From Phytophthora quininea (lineage: Eukaryota; Oomycota; Peronosporomycetes; Peronosporales; Peronosporaceae): a DNA stretch of 64,000 bases. Of this stretch, positions 10,341 to 21,168 are shown piece after piece. The notes beneath the pieces were generated by a model. It was not told the DNA's origin, ran no database searches, and saw nothing but the letters and a program-made list of their open reading frames with translations. Both the position numbers and the translations under genes were made by a program. The stretch is taken from the NCBI GenBank assembly GCA_011947345.1, contig JAAVTG010000845.1, positions 682,001-746,000 of the forward strand. Reading direction: 5' to 3'. Every line of letters starts with the position of its first letter. Position 1 is the stretch's first letter.

Positions 10341-12663
10341 ATGGGGCGGGATCTGCGCACGCCCTTCCAGCCTGGGCACGACGAGCGCTACGGGCTGGAG
10401 GTGGCCCAGCAGGACGAGGACACCGGCGCCGTGACGCAGGTACGCTGCCGCTTCTGCGCCGCGTTCGGGCGCGAGTTCCGGCCGGGGCTCAAGCGCAAGC
10501 AGCGCAGCTCCATCCACCACTTCAAGTTCCCGTTCCGCACCGACCAGTACAAGCTGCACATGCAGACGCAGCACCCGAGCAAGTGGCAGCGGTACCAGAC
10601 GCTCAACTCGGACCAGAAGAGGGCGTTCTTCGGTCCGTCCGATGCGGCCGAGGACCTTTTCAACGAGGTGGACCACTTGGCGACGACAGAGGACCCGATG
10701 ACCAGCATGATTCCTCCAAGGAGCAATATTGTGACTGAGCTGCCGAAGGTGGAGATCCCTCCCCGAGGACTAGTAGCCAACTCTCGGTCGAGCAGCCGAG
10801 ACCGAGCGGCCAAGTCAGTGCCAATATGTTTCTGCTGACGGACACGCCGACCCCGAAGCGCAGGAAAGCGGACACGCCTAATGGATCGCCCCACTGTGCC
10901 CCGCAGAGCCTGACGCTGGACGTGGATGGCGCTGTCGTGGATGCGCTTGTCGGAGACATTTTGTTCGACGCCAGCGACGTCGAGTCGCAGCCAACGAAAG
11001 CAAAAGCGCTGCACATCTTCAAGACTGCCAAGAGCGACGGCGCCGCGTACAAGGTGCTGATCTCGTCGGCTCGACTCTTTAAACTAGTGGTCGGATTCGT
11101 TGCCCATGGGGCCTCGTTCCGCAACGCGGCCGAGATGGTCGCGGTGACTCAAGAGGTGACCAAGGTGACCTACCTGGGACGCTGCAACGAGGATCTATGC
11201 GCGTCCTTTGTGCGAGTCGTCTGCGCGTCGACCTTGAGTCAGACGAGCAGGCTGCTCAAGACCAGTTGGGCGTACTCGCTCGTGCTCGACAACAGTGATG
11301 CGACGTCGTTTGTGGACCTTCGCGTGCGCTTCAACTCTCCGAACGGGAAGCTTGTGGACTTGCACCTGCTTGCTCTGCCTGCGTTCGAGTCGACGAGCTC
11401 GGATAAACTCTTCGAAACCTGTCAGGGCGTGCTGGACGTGCTGGATGAAAACTGGCGCTCTAAACTCGTGGCTGTCTACACCAGCGGAGAACAGACGACG
11501 ACAGACCACCTCTCTGATATGCTGACACTGTTCGAGGTCGCGGCGAGATACCCGCTCATGCGCGTCTGGAACGGGTTGCAGGAGCTCGACACGATCGCCC
11601 AACGAGCGTTTGACAAGTTCTGCGACGGCCACTTCATTTCTATGCTGAAAAGGCTATCGGACTGGCTGCGGAGCGAAGATCTTGAGATTGGCAGTGTATG
11701 CCCCAAGCTGGAAGACGTGCGGTGGCAAACAGTGGGCGGCGTGGCAGCCTGGATCATAAAGTACCGCGTGCGCGTCGTGCTGCAATTGGGGACCGCTAAT
11801 CCGACGTGCGTGCCGTCGCCCATGTGGTGGGTTCTTCTGCTGTGCGCAAACGCTGTGGCCACGATGCTGTTGACCACTTGCAAACGACTCCAAGGATTCG
11901 AGACGCTTCTCGGCCAGCGAGAGGAGCTGGTGGCTTTGAACACGCGACTTGCACTCGATTGTCGTGTTTCCGGCCCACACCAGCCAGCTAGGATCCAAGC
12001 ACTACTTGCCGAATGCTGTATTGTTCAAGGCGCGTACTCCGTGGATCCTTCCGATGCATTGGCCTTCATCGAAGACCGCGGAACGTACGCTATCGACTCG
12101 CTTGAAGAACTTCGCGAGGAAGAAGTTTCAGCCTGCCTACATACCGTTGGGGAGCTTTTCGTTAGTCTTTTCAATGGGATAACTAACACTGTAGCGACGT
12201 GCGCTGCACGCACTGACCCGTTGCCTCCGGTTGTGCCACATTTGCTGGCGAAGGTGCGCACGGCAGCAGTGTGCGAGGCGATTCGCCCCCTTCGGCTGCG
12301 ATTGCTGGAGAATAACTGGACGCAGGAGCTGATCGAAAGCATCGAGCGCGACCACCAAGCTCTCGTCCAAGCCTCCCGAGTAGAAGCTCACCTCGAGCAA
12401 GCCTTTCGAAAGTGCACGGATGCTGTGGTGAACTTTGAGCAGGGCTGGGAATTGGTGGGCGGGCGATTCCAGGCACTGCGGCGATTCTGCGGGGCGCTAG
12501 CCACCACCTTCCCCAACACCTTAAAACAAGGCCCCCGCTCCAACGTCAAAGTCTGGGAAAAGACCCGAATGTCAACTCGGTGGCGAGTTTGTCGCTGGAA
12601 GGGATTCTCCACGCCAAACAGTTCGATGCTGTCATGGTATTAAGTGGAGAACTGAGGAAGTGA
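10341..12663 (+). CDS. BED-finger/hAT-transposase-derived protein
   Basis: The ATG at 10341 starts a protein with a BED-type zinc finger at about residues 30-80 (RCRFCAAFG ... HMQTQH). After a serine-rich linker comes an RNase-H-like transposase core in the order seen in hAT elements (WAYSLVLDNSDATSFVDLRV, LVAVYTSGEQTTTDH, MRVWNGLQELDTIAQRAF, PKLEDVRWQTVGGVAAWI). The C-terminal region (FCGALATTFPNT ... LSLEGILHAKQFDAVM) looks like the hAT dimerisation segment. The frame shifts near 10815 and 12550. Adding one base at each gives 775 codons. The catalytic acidic triad cannot be established by eye, and no terminal inverted repeats were seen. It may be a domesticated transposase acting as a DNA-binding protein, or an immobile relic. 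The GC-rich coding region with long open frames argues against advanced decay. Confidence 0.7.
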
Positions 12664-12901
12664 TCGTTGAGATTGTTCAAAGCTTCATGAAGGAGGCACT
12701 CTATCGATCAGAGAAACAATGCAGTGGTTTATGAATAGTGTGTTGGCGCAGCGCGTTGTGATGGATTTGACGCCGTCCTGATACATGTACATGAACCTAC
12801 TACCAGAGAGGTTCATGGCCGGTAGATGTAGTGGACTGCCGCGCTCACCAGTACTGCTGGCCGCAGATCAGTTCTTGATTTGCATCCGAACTGGAAAGAC
12901 A

Positions 12902-13658
12902 ATGCCGTGAGGACTGCGCTCGCTCGAAGTTTACTTGCTCTGGCTCAGCACGTGGTCGGCTGTCCTGATCATCACCACCGTCTTCGACCCGGGCATAGGC
13001 ACGCTGGCGGTGCTCGGTGGCATGCACTACTGGAGCTCCAGGAAGCTCATCAAGAAGCTCGGTCGCAAGAGGTACATGCTCGTTGCGGCTCAAGCGCTCA
13101 AGATTGTAGTCACGGTATCGTCCATTTACATGATCAAAGACGGCGGCCAGATGCAACTCAAAACGGGCGACGACCGCAAGATCGGCATTGTGTTATGGGT
13201 CTGCGAGTACACGAGCATCGTTCTGGAGCTGTCGCTCAACGTGCTGGAGGAGAAGTCTCGACTCGGAGTTTCTCAAGGCCTTCGCAGAAGTGACGCTGGC
13301 GCAGATGATCTCGGGCCAGCTCTTCGTGATCGACGAGATCAACATGCTGTATGCAGGAGTGCTGCATGCTGTGGGTCTTGGCGTGTAGTGGGTGAAAGAG
13401 TTCGGCAAATGGGAGGCATATCTGCTCTGGATCGGGATCGCCGGCGGGTTCGTCGAAGGACTCACCTTCCAGAAGGCAACATTCAAAGACCGGCAGGACG
13501 TGGATCAACGACGTGGCGCTATTTGTGCTGACACTGGTTTCCGTGAGTGGAGAACAAGTATCGCGAGTTGGATCGCGCCGGAACACAAGTATTCCTATCA
13601 CAAAGACACTACCGAGGTCGGTGCGTTGGAGATGAATGTTGAGTGCCGACCAACCTGA
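12902..13658 (+). pseudogene. Multi-pass membrane protein paralogue 1, pseudogene
   Basis: This is the upstream member of a tandem pair; the intact copy starts at 13873. The matching start codon is the ATG at 12902, but codon 3 is TGA where copy 2 has Cys. From GLRSLEVYLLWLSTWSA onward the reading matches copy 2 (GLRLLEFFLIWLSSWSA). Later blocks also match: ALKIVVTVSSIYMI, VLWVCEYTSIVLELSLNVL and LLWIGIAGGFVEGLTFQ. A second in-frame stop, TAG, is at 13386-13388, and frameshifts occur near 13262 and 13505. Two nonsense codons make sequence error an unlikely explanation. Several hydrophobic helices remain recognisable. The family is not known to me. Confidence 0.7.
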
Positions 13659-13872
13659 ACTTCAGTCGGAGGCGAGAGTCTAGACGCTGTGCCAGTGAGA
13701 CTGGTGTGATATGATTCATCAACTATATCAACATCCTATGCGAAACGCTGCCAAACAAAACTGCTCATGATGCTACCGACGATACGTTGACCATGAACTC
13801 CATGCTGCAAACTGGAACGGAACCAAGACAACTGATCGTCGTAGCTCACTTTCAAATTCGCCAACCCACGGT

Positions 13873-14749
13873 ATGGCGTGCTGTGGGCTTCGTTTGCTCG
13901 AGTTTTTCCTGATCTGGCTGAGCTCCTGGTCGGCAGGTCTCGTTGTAGTGACACTCTACGATCCAAGCTCTCTGGTGGTCGATGACTCTGGCACGACGCT
14001 GGCCGACGAAGCAGAAACACCCGACGATCAAACGGACTCGTCGTTCGAGGTCGGCTTCTGCGGATATGCCTTGGGCGTTTCGCTGGTGTTCACTTTGCTT
14101 GTACGGATGGTAATGCATTGCTGGACGTCCACCAAGTACTGGTCGTCGCGCAGTGCCTCAAAATCGGCGTCATCTTGGCATCGATCGCGTACATTGAAGA
14201 GGAAGCCAAAATGAAGAAAAAGACCGGCGAAGAGTTCGATGTCGGCCTCATGCTGTGGATCTGCGAGTTCACGGGGATTTTTCTGGAGTTGTCTCTCAAG
14301 CTGTGGGAGTCGGAGTCGAAGCATGGTTTTCGAGTATTCTTGAGCAACTTTGCAGAGCTCACACCAGCGCAAATGATCTCGGCCCAGCTATTTGCCGTTA
14401 AAGAGCAGTACATGCTGCCAGTCGCGCTTGCAGCTAGTTTCTTCCTGTGTCTCGCAATCGCGTGTGTCAAGGGCAAGAAGCTCGGCAACTGGAGGAATGG
14501 CTGCAGTGGATTGGCATCGCGCTCGGATTCACGCAGGGACTAGTCTTCGAGGGGCTGGCGTTCAAGCAGAACCAGGAGCTTGTCAACTACGGGTTCCTGT
14601 TTGCGTTGTCACTACTACTGCCGTGGATCAAGCACAAGTACCACCACCTCGAAATCGCCCCTGAGTATCTGTACTCCTACCACACAGATCCCGATGCGAC
14701 GGCGAGTTACGCAGATGTGCAGACTCCAGGAATGGGAGCCTTCGTCTAA
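13873..14749 (+). CDS. Multi-pass membrane protein of unknown family, paralogue 2
   Basis: The ATG at 13873 gives a protein of about 292 residues. It has a short N-terminal helix (LLEFFLIWLSSWSAGLVVVTL), an acidic loop, and then further helices (ALGVSLVFTLLV, VVAQCLKIGVILASIAYI, DVGLMLWICEFTGIFLELSL, MLPVALAASFFLCLAIA, WLQWIGIALGFTQGLVFEG, YGFLFALSLLLPWI). It ends in a hydrophilic tail with His, Tyr and Asp. One base is missing near 14115 and one near 14480 (TGG(G)AG). With both restored the frame is 293 codons. The organisation suggests six to seven membrane segments. The tandem pseudogene copy just upstream shows recent duplication. I cannot assign a function. Confidence 0.65.
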
Positions 14750-14883
14750 GCATTGTACTGGGCATGGGGTTGTTCCTTCTTTGAGCGTCGTCTTCATGCG
14801 TTGCCATGCTGTTAGTCAAACTTTTAACGATGATTATCCTGAAAAGTTTTGAAAAGAGTACGACTATAGTAAAATTCAGCCTC

Positions 14884-16876
14884 TCACTCGAGCGCAGGCA
14901 TGTCATCAAACTCCTCTGCCTCTGCCTTCAGCTTCTCCTGCTTCTCCAGTTCTTTGTTCTTGGCCTCCAGACGGTCGAAGATCTTCTCCTTGTACAGCTT
15001 TTCTCGTCCTCTTTATATTTCGCGGCGTATTTGTGGAGAACCCCTAGGCGCATTGACAACAACAAACATCAGCATATAGCAGCACAACAAGGCAGGCAGG
15101 CACATTGAGTAGTAATACAGTACCTGGCTCCGTTTGAGATCTGCCACTGCACGCGTCATCTTGCTATCGTGGGATTCACCCAACAGATCCTGCGCCTTTT
15201 GAAGACTTTTTCAGCCTCAGCAGCATACTCAAAGCCCTTGTCGACGATCCAGAACTCGCCCTTTTTCTCCTTCTCGAGCTCGCCCTTGAGCTTTTCAGTG
15301 AACACGAGGGCTCGACGGAAATGTCCCTTACTGTTTTTGGCATCGATCAGGATAGCCTGGCAGTGCGTGCAAACAACGTCAAGCTACGAACCATCAGCAC
15401 CGAAAACGTTTTAGCTGGAGCAAACCTGATCGCAGTCCCACTCTGCGTCGTCGATCTTCGCCAGTTTGATCTTACACAGCGCTCGATTCAGGTACAACAC
15501 CAGTTTCACTTGGTTAATCTTGTCCTTGTCTTCCTGAGGGAGCACGTTCTCCCACTCATCTTTCGCGTAGAATATGTGTACGAACCCCTGAAAAAGAGAT
15601 GCAAAGTCAAACGTAAATGCGATTCTACAAGTATAATACAACACGCTTCGCTGAGACCCACCGAGTCGTAGCACTTCTGCGCCTGCTCGTAGTCCTTTTT
15701 GGCAATAAACTCATTACCCTTCTCCTTCTGTTCCAACGCACTTGCAATGCGTTCATCTACAGAAACACACAACGTTTAATTCCCCAACAATAGTATGTGC
15801 AGTTGTCAAAATTAGGATCCTACCAACAGTAGGGGAGGGTTTTCTTCCAACATCTTTTGTCCTCCTCGTATTGTTTCTTGCGGGATTCCGCGAGCTCTGC
15901 TTGAGTCGGGAATCGGGGCAGTGGGTCCTGTTCAAGCGAAACCATTAGCCTTCACAATCCTTTACACATCCATACAACGTTCGACAAACCTTGAATCGAA
16001 GCAGTTCGATCTCAAAGTCAAGCGTCTCGTCGGGCTCCACTTTAGGGGCGAAGCCTTCATGGCCATAGCCGTACTCTGGAGCGATAATGAACCGAGCGAT
16101 CTCGCCCACATTCATCGTGGCGACACCGATGTCCCAACCCTTGATGACTTTCTCTACACGATTGCAGGACACAATATGAGAATTCGGCACTGCTGGGGCG
16201 GTAATTCTGCAAAGTGGAACATACCGCGGCCGAGTTGGAACTCAAAAGGGTCGTCCGTGCCGCCCACATGCTTGCCATCGACCATGTCTCGACTGGAAAC
16301 AGCAAAAGGTAAGACACTACCCAGCTACTTTTCTCCCTAAAGAGTCGTACGCACGTCGTGTCGAAGATGGAGCCATCGTCCAGCCTGCCAATGTATTGCA
16401 CTGGAGACACAACAACGCCGTTTAGGACTGTGATTTTCTAGTCACAGAATCGTCAAGCAACGCACCGAATGTCGGACAGCCCTCTTCCAGCTTGTCTTTG
16501 CTGGGCTCGCCCTCTCGAAGGATCTGGAAAGCAATCCGCCACGTTAGACGCCCAACCACCTATCGATCCGTGTCTCCATCCTGCACCTTTTTCAGCACGC
16601 CGCCGTCTGCGCTAGGCGAGATGTCCACGAAGCCTTCCTCGCGACAGAACTTGCTGCTGTCCGGGTCGAAGAATGCCTTGGTTGCTCTGTTGCAGCAATC
16701 GTCAGCTCCGCAGCAGCAAACGTGTTAGTAGGGGCGCGGTCCCACCTGGCGCAGTGCATACACAGCTTCTGAGGGTTTGTGACCAGCCCCACGCCGAAGC
16801 CGCCGCACTCTACGCAGCGCGGCAGGTCCGCCACGCGGGTGTCGGTCTGCAGCTCTTCCTCGGAATCGGACGCCAT
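14884..16876 (-). CDS. FKBP-type peptidyl-prolyl isomerase with TPR repeats and N-terminal zinc ribbon
   Basis: Predicted prolyl isomerase/co-chaperone of the large FKBP class, in which TPR repeats usually bind the C-terminus of Hsp90. The start is ATG 16876 (a GTG upstream is not used). The first exons are clear: 16876-16746, 16686-16587, 16523-16466, 16400-16355, 16292-16225 and 16153-15990. They sum to 189 codons in phase. Residues 17-45 hold two C-x2-C knuckles (CVECGG, CMHCAR). The FKBP fold follows, with VQYIGRLDDGSIFDTT, VIKGWDIGVATMNVGE and the APEYGYG loop, so the main active-site aromatics are kept. TPR helices follow (EKGNEFIAKKDYEQAQKCYD, VLYLNRALCKIKLAKIDDAE). A charged tail ends FDDMPALE at 14884. 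The frame is uncertain near 15850. One A is probably missing near 15212 (GAAAAAG). The last exons (15760-14884) contain at least three short introns that I did not fix to the base. Confidence 0.85.
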
Positions 16877-17241
16877 GTCGAAATGGGCCACTTTTACCCA
16901 AATAGGAAAATGGATACAATTATGTCAACCACATCAACTTTATTTTTAGTGTATGAATCGACCTCGCGGAAGCTTCCCGCATGCAACGATCGGCGCATGT
17001 AAATACACGAGCACGCACTCCATTACCGCGCCATGACAGTGCGATTACGACCGCCAAGCGCTCTCGGTCATTTCTTCCAGCGAAAAACGCCCAACGACAT
17101 GACGGTTTCAGTTGCGGTATTTCACCCAATCAAAAATGATGAAATTGCCGCTTCTCATTCGCTAAAAACCTGTAGTGGAGAACTTCCCGCTCAGTGCGGA
17201 ATCGCATACAAAGCCCGAGAGAGATCCCTCGTCTCCGGCTC
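16877..17241. promoter_or_regulatory. Bidirectional promoter region between FKBP and the F-box/CDK/cyclin gene
   Basis: This 365-bp spacer separates two divergent start codons, so it should carry both promoters. On the plus side TTCTCATTCGCTA (17152-17164) fits the oomycete initiator and lies about 87 bp upstream of the fusion-gene ATG. No strong TATA box is evident. No RNA gene was recognised here. Confidence 0.45.
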
Positions 17242-20224
17242 ATGGACGCTGCTGCGCCGTCCAGAGCCTCCGCCGCCTTCGACTCGGACGCCACGCCGTC
17301 CAAGAAGCGCCGCGCCACCGGCCCCAACGCGCAGCCGGTGCGCTCCGACGCGTCCAAGCGCGAGCGCGGCCTGCCGCTGCTGCTGTCCCCGAGCGTGGGG
17401 AGAACCCCATTCTGGCCGCGCTGGGAGGCACGCCACGCTCTCAAGCAGCCGCCGCCAAAGGCTTCGACGAGCCTGAGCCGCTGGATCTGTCGCAGAACGA
17501 GCTTAAGATGCCCAGTGTAAAGCAAGAGAAGCCCCACCTGAAGCAAGAAGCCGTCAAGCAGGAGATGGTGACGGTGGCAGTTAAACCGGAGCCCGTGAGG
17601 GTTAAATCCGAGCCCCACGTGAAGGACGAGTCCATGACCAACAAGCGGAAGAGGGAGGACGAGAGCGAGAGCAAGAGCAGCGACTACGTGGCCTACGCTC
17701 GGGAGCACATCCACAGCCAGGAGCCGGGCGAGGAGGGCTTCTCCATCGACCCTTCGGAGCGGGCCGTGGAGCACCGCGCCAGCAAGGTGGTGCGGAGAGA
17801 GATCTTGATCGCGTCGCCAGCAGCCAACGACGACGAGGACTGGGAGCAGCACGCGCCCGTGGACGTGCAGGCCGAGGAGGCGGAGGCGACGCTGACGCCG
17901 ACGGAGCACTTTGATCTGCAGCCCATTGACATTATTCTGCACGTGTTTTCGTTCCTGGTGACGGCAAAAGATCTCGGTAGTATGGCGCAGGTCTCCACCA
18001 AGTGGAGGGAGCTCACGAGCAGGAGATCATTGTACAGAGCAGTACCAAGCGTGACCCCTGAAGGCTCCGTCAATTGGATCAACTTTAAGAACCTCGGCAT
18101 CAAGAACAAGGGCACGGAAGGCACGTGCATCAAGTGCTGCCAGAGATCCACCGGCAAGATCTTGGCCATGAAGAAGGCGCGCGTTTTCCCCAAGGTAAGC
18201 GAGATCTTTCGAGTGAATGGGAGTTTTAGATTGAGGCTGGACTAATATCGGTGCGCTGGCTAAAACAGGGAGAAGGAGTGCCGTACTACATGCTGCGAGA
18301 GCTGGCGGTGCTCAAGGGCATCCGACACGAAAATATCGCGTCTCTTGAGCTCATCAGTTTGGCCAAGGACGAGCTCCACGTGTTCTTCCCCTACGTCGAC
18401 AAGACGTTGCATGAAATTATCAACCCCACAGGAGACCCGACTGGCGGTCGAGTCTTGTCGGAGCAAGTGGTGAGTCACTTCATGCAATACGTTGTTGAGT
18501 CTTTCTAAGTGATTTATGATATTTGCAGATCCGGAAATTGCTCCACCAGCTTCTGGATGCGATTGCATATTGCCACCGCCGCGGAGTGTTGCACCGTAAC
18601 CTGAAACCCAAGCACTTGCTGATCAAAACCTCAGATCCAAAGAATCTGAGTGACGCCAAGTTGCAGATATCGGACTTTGCGCTGGTTCGAGCGACTGGAA
18701 TCCCTCGACGCACCTACACCATGGAAGTGGTGACGCTGTGGTATCGTCCGCCCGAGATCCTCATGGGTGTGCGAGGCTACTCCTCTGCTGTGGACATCTG
18801 GTCAGTCGGGTGCATCTTTGCCGAGATGGCCCAAGGCAAGCCCCTCTTCACAGGCATCTCGGAGATCGACCAGCTGTTCCAGATCTTCAGCAAACTCTCG
18901 ACGCCGACGTCCGAAACGTGGCCAGGATTCTCCTCTCTGCCCAATTACCACTTCGAGTTCCCGCACTGGAAACGTCGACCATTGAATCGCCTTTTCCCGA
19001 AAATCTCGGACCTCGGCATCGACTTGTTGACAAAACTGCTCGTGTACAACCCCGACCAGCGTATTACGGCTGAGGATGCTCTTCGTCACCCTTACTTCTC
19101 GGATGAAGCTCCTGCGTTTTCTCCGCTCACCCCCAAAATCCCAATGGACCAAATGTGCTACACCATGAGTCGAGCACGCATTGGGCCCACCCCAGAGCAC
19201 GTCCAACTGTTCCACGCGTATCTGCGTCAGACTGAGCGAGAGTCCTGGAAGGAGATCAAATACTTGAGGTGGGGTCTCACGTGTTCGTCCATGTCTATAG
19301 ACTCCGTTATCTCACTGTTGACATGACATGACTTCAAACAGCCGACAAAAGACGCTTCGACCAGCCCACCGATCGATGCTGGTGGATTGGCTCATCGAAG
19401 GTACGCGATTGTAACGAATAGTGAGGAATGACCGAATTGGAATGAACTGACTGCTTGTAGTGGTGGACGTGTTTGAGATGTGTCTCCGCACGGCTTTCCT
19501 CGCTGTGAACTACACGGACCGCTATCTAGACATTGTCATGGTGAAGAAGACCCAGTTCCAGTTACTCGGCGCGACCTGCTTGCACGTCGCTTCGAAGTGC
19601 GAAGATGTGTCCTATATTGGTGTGGAAGATCTCGCCATGTGCGCCGACAACGTGTATACTTCTGTGGAAGTATTGGAGATGGAAGAGAAACTGTTGAACA
19701 CCCTCAACTTTACGCTTTCGGTGCCCACTGGTGCGTTATGCGTCGTCTCATCCCTGTTGTGTTGATCTAACTGTCTGTTGCTGTGCAGCGCTGGATTTCC
19801 TGAATATTTACGAACGCATGATCCCTCCGATTCAAAAGAAAACGTCGATGTTGGCACATTACTTGCTCGAATTGGCGCTGCAAGAGTACCAGTTTCTCAA
19901 GTACTTGCCGTCCGTGGTGGCAGCCTGCTGTTTGTCCATGGCCATGTACACTTTGGATGGCTTCCCGATGGTGAGTCGACCTTCTAAGGCATGGGTAGAT
20001 GCTGATTCTGATGTTTTTACGTCGTTTGTGGTCAGACGAGAGAACTAGTCGATGCTTGCGAGTACAGTTGGTCAGAGTTGAAGGACTGCATGAGCGAGTT
20101 GGAGACGTTGTACTCGAATTCGCCGTCGAATAATTTGGCGGTGATCAAGAAGCGCTACTCGAAAGCCGAGAGGTGCCAGGTAGCGAACGTGCTACCTCCG
20201 ACGACGTTCAACATGGCGTTTTAA
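17242..20224 (+). CDS. F-box / CDK-like kinase / cyclin fusion protein
   Basis: Seven exons join in phase: 17242-18194, 18269-18469, 18529-19268, 19342-19400, 19461-19730, 19789-19970 and 20036-20224. One G is missing in the GGGG at 17398; with it the total is 865 codons. Order of parts: a basic disordered head; six psi-K-x-E SUMO-type motifs (VKQE, LKQE, VKQE, VKPE, VKSE, VKDE; residues about 92-131); an F-box (DLQPIDIILHVFSFLVTAKD, about 225-265); a CDK-like kinase (about 290-600); and an A/B-type cyclin box (RSMLVDWLIEVVDVFEMCLR) with the second cyclin fold. The kinase keeps the ATP lysine (ILAMKKARV), the T-loop threonine (RTYTMEVVTLWYRPPE) and VDIWSVGCIFAEM. It has HRN instead of HRD, DFA instead of DFG, VPYYMLRELAVLK at the PSTAIRE position, and a degenerate glycine loop. 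Exon 3 alone runs from the kinase C-lobe into the cyclin N-terminal helix (FHAYLRQTERESW), so the fusion is not a splicing artefact. Likely role: a cell-cycle scaffold or SCF adaptor with a constitutively bound pseudokinase-cyclin pair (inference). Confidence 0.9.
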
Positions 20225-20401
20225 TTCTAGTCAGTGTCAGTAGTAGTTGGGTTATGTATTTACTAGAGGTTTGTTCTCTCAGTCCGCGGCGAGTGCAGTC
20301 CTGGTTGACAAGGTGCTGGGCGGCCGACACGAAGAGCTCACAAAGGCAAGAAGAGATGGTAACAAAGAGAGAATGCGCTGTTGACTACAAAATAAGGTGT
20401 C

Positions 20402-21124
20402 CTAGTTGACCTTTTCAACCTCAATGTCATCGCCCTCTCCAGCTTCGACTTGGTTTTCAAGCAAACCAGCGGGCTCTTCTACAGTAACGCCTTTGTTGTT
20501 GTCTTCGTCGATTGACGTTGCCTCCTCAGCACCGACCGGCTCGAAAAGCATTTGGCGCAGCTTCGTTTCAAGGTCCTGCGCGATCTCAGGGTTCTCTTGG
20601 AGGAACACCTTTGCTTTAGCTTTGCCCTGAGCGATGGGTTCTGTAAAGAGATAAGAGGCAGCCATGAGAAGAGGAGCAACAACATCCAATTAGTGAAGCG
20701 AAACTTACCATCGCCTCCAGCCAGACTGTACCAAGCCCCAGAACGCTTCAGCAGACCATGCTGCACTCCCAAGTCAAGCTATGTGATCCATTGCACAAAT
20801 GGTGAGTCCCATGATAACGACCAACAAGCGGTCAATCCTACCAGCTCTGATTGGCGGTCAATGCCGTGACCAAACATCATGTCGAACGTCGCGACCTTGA
20901 AGGGCGAGGCCAACTTGTTCTTGGCCACTTTGACCACCGTCTCGTTGCCCACGACCTGGTCTCCTTCCTTGATGGCCGTTTTGCGCCGAATGTCCAGCCG
21001 CACTGACGCGTAGTAGCGCAACGCCGTGCCGCCGGACGTCACCTCAGGCGAACCGAAGATGATCCCCACCTTCTGCCGGATCTGGTTCAGGAAAATGATG
21101 GTGCAGTTCGACTTGGACAGCGAA

Positions 21125-21168
<44 letters not shown>

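Noticed and set aside
7869..13388. Reassigned stop codons as an explanation for in-frame TGA and TAG in accessory genes
   Set aside because: All conserved genes in the window use TGA, TAG and TAA normally as ends, so a non-standard code is not supported.
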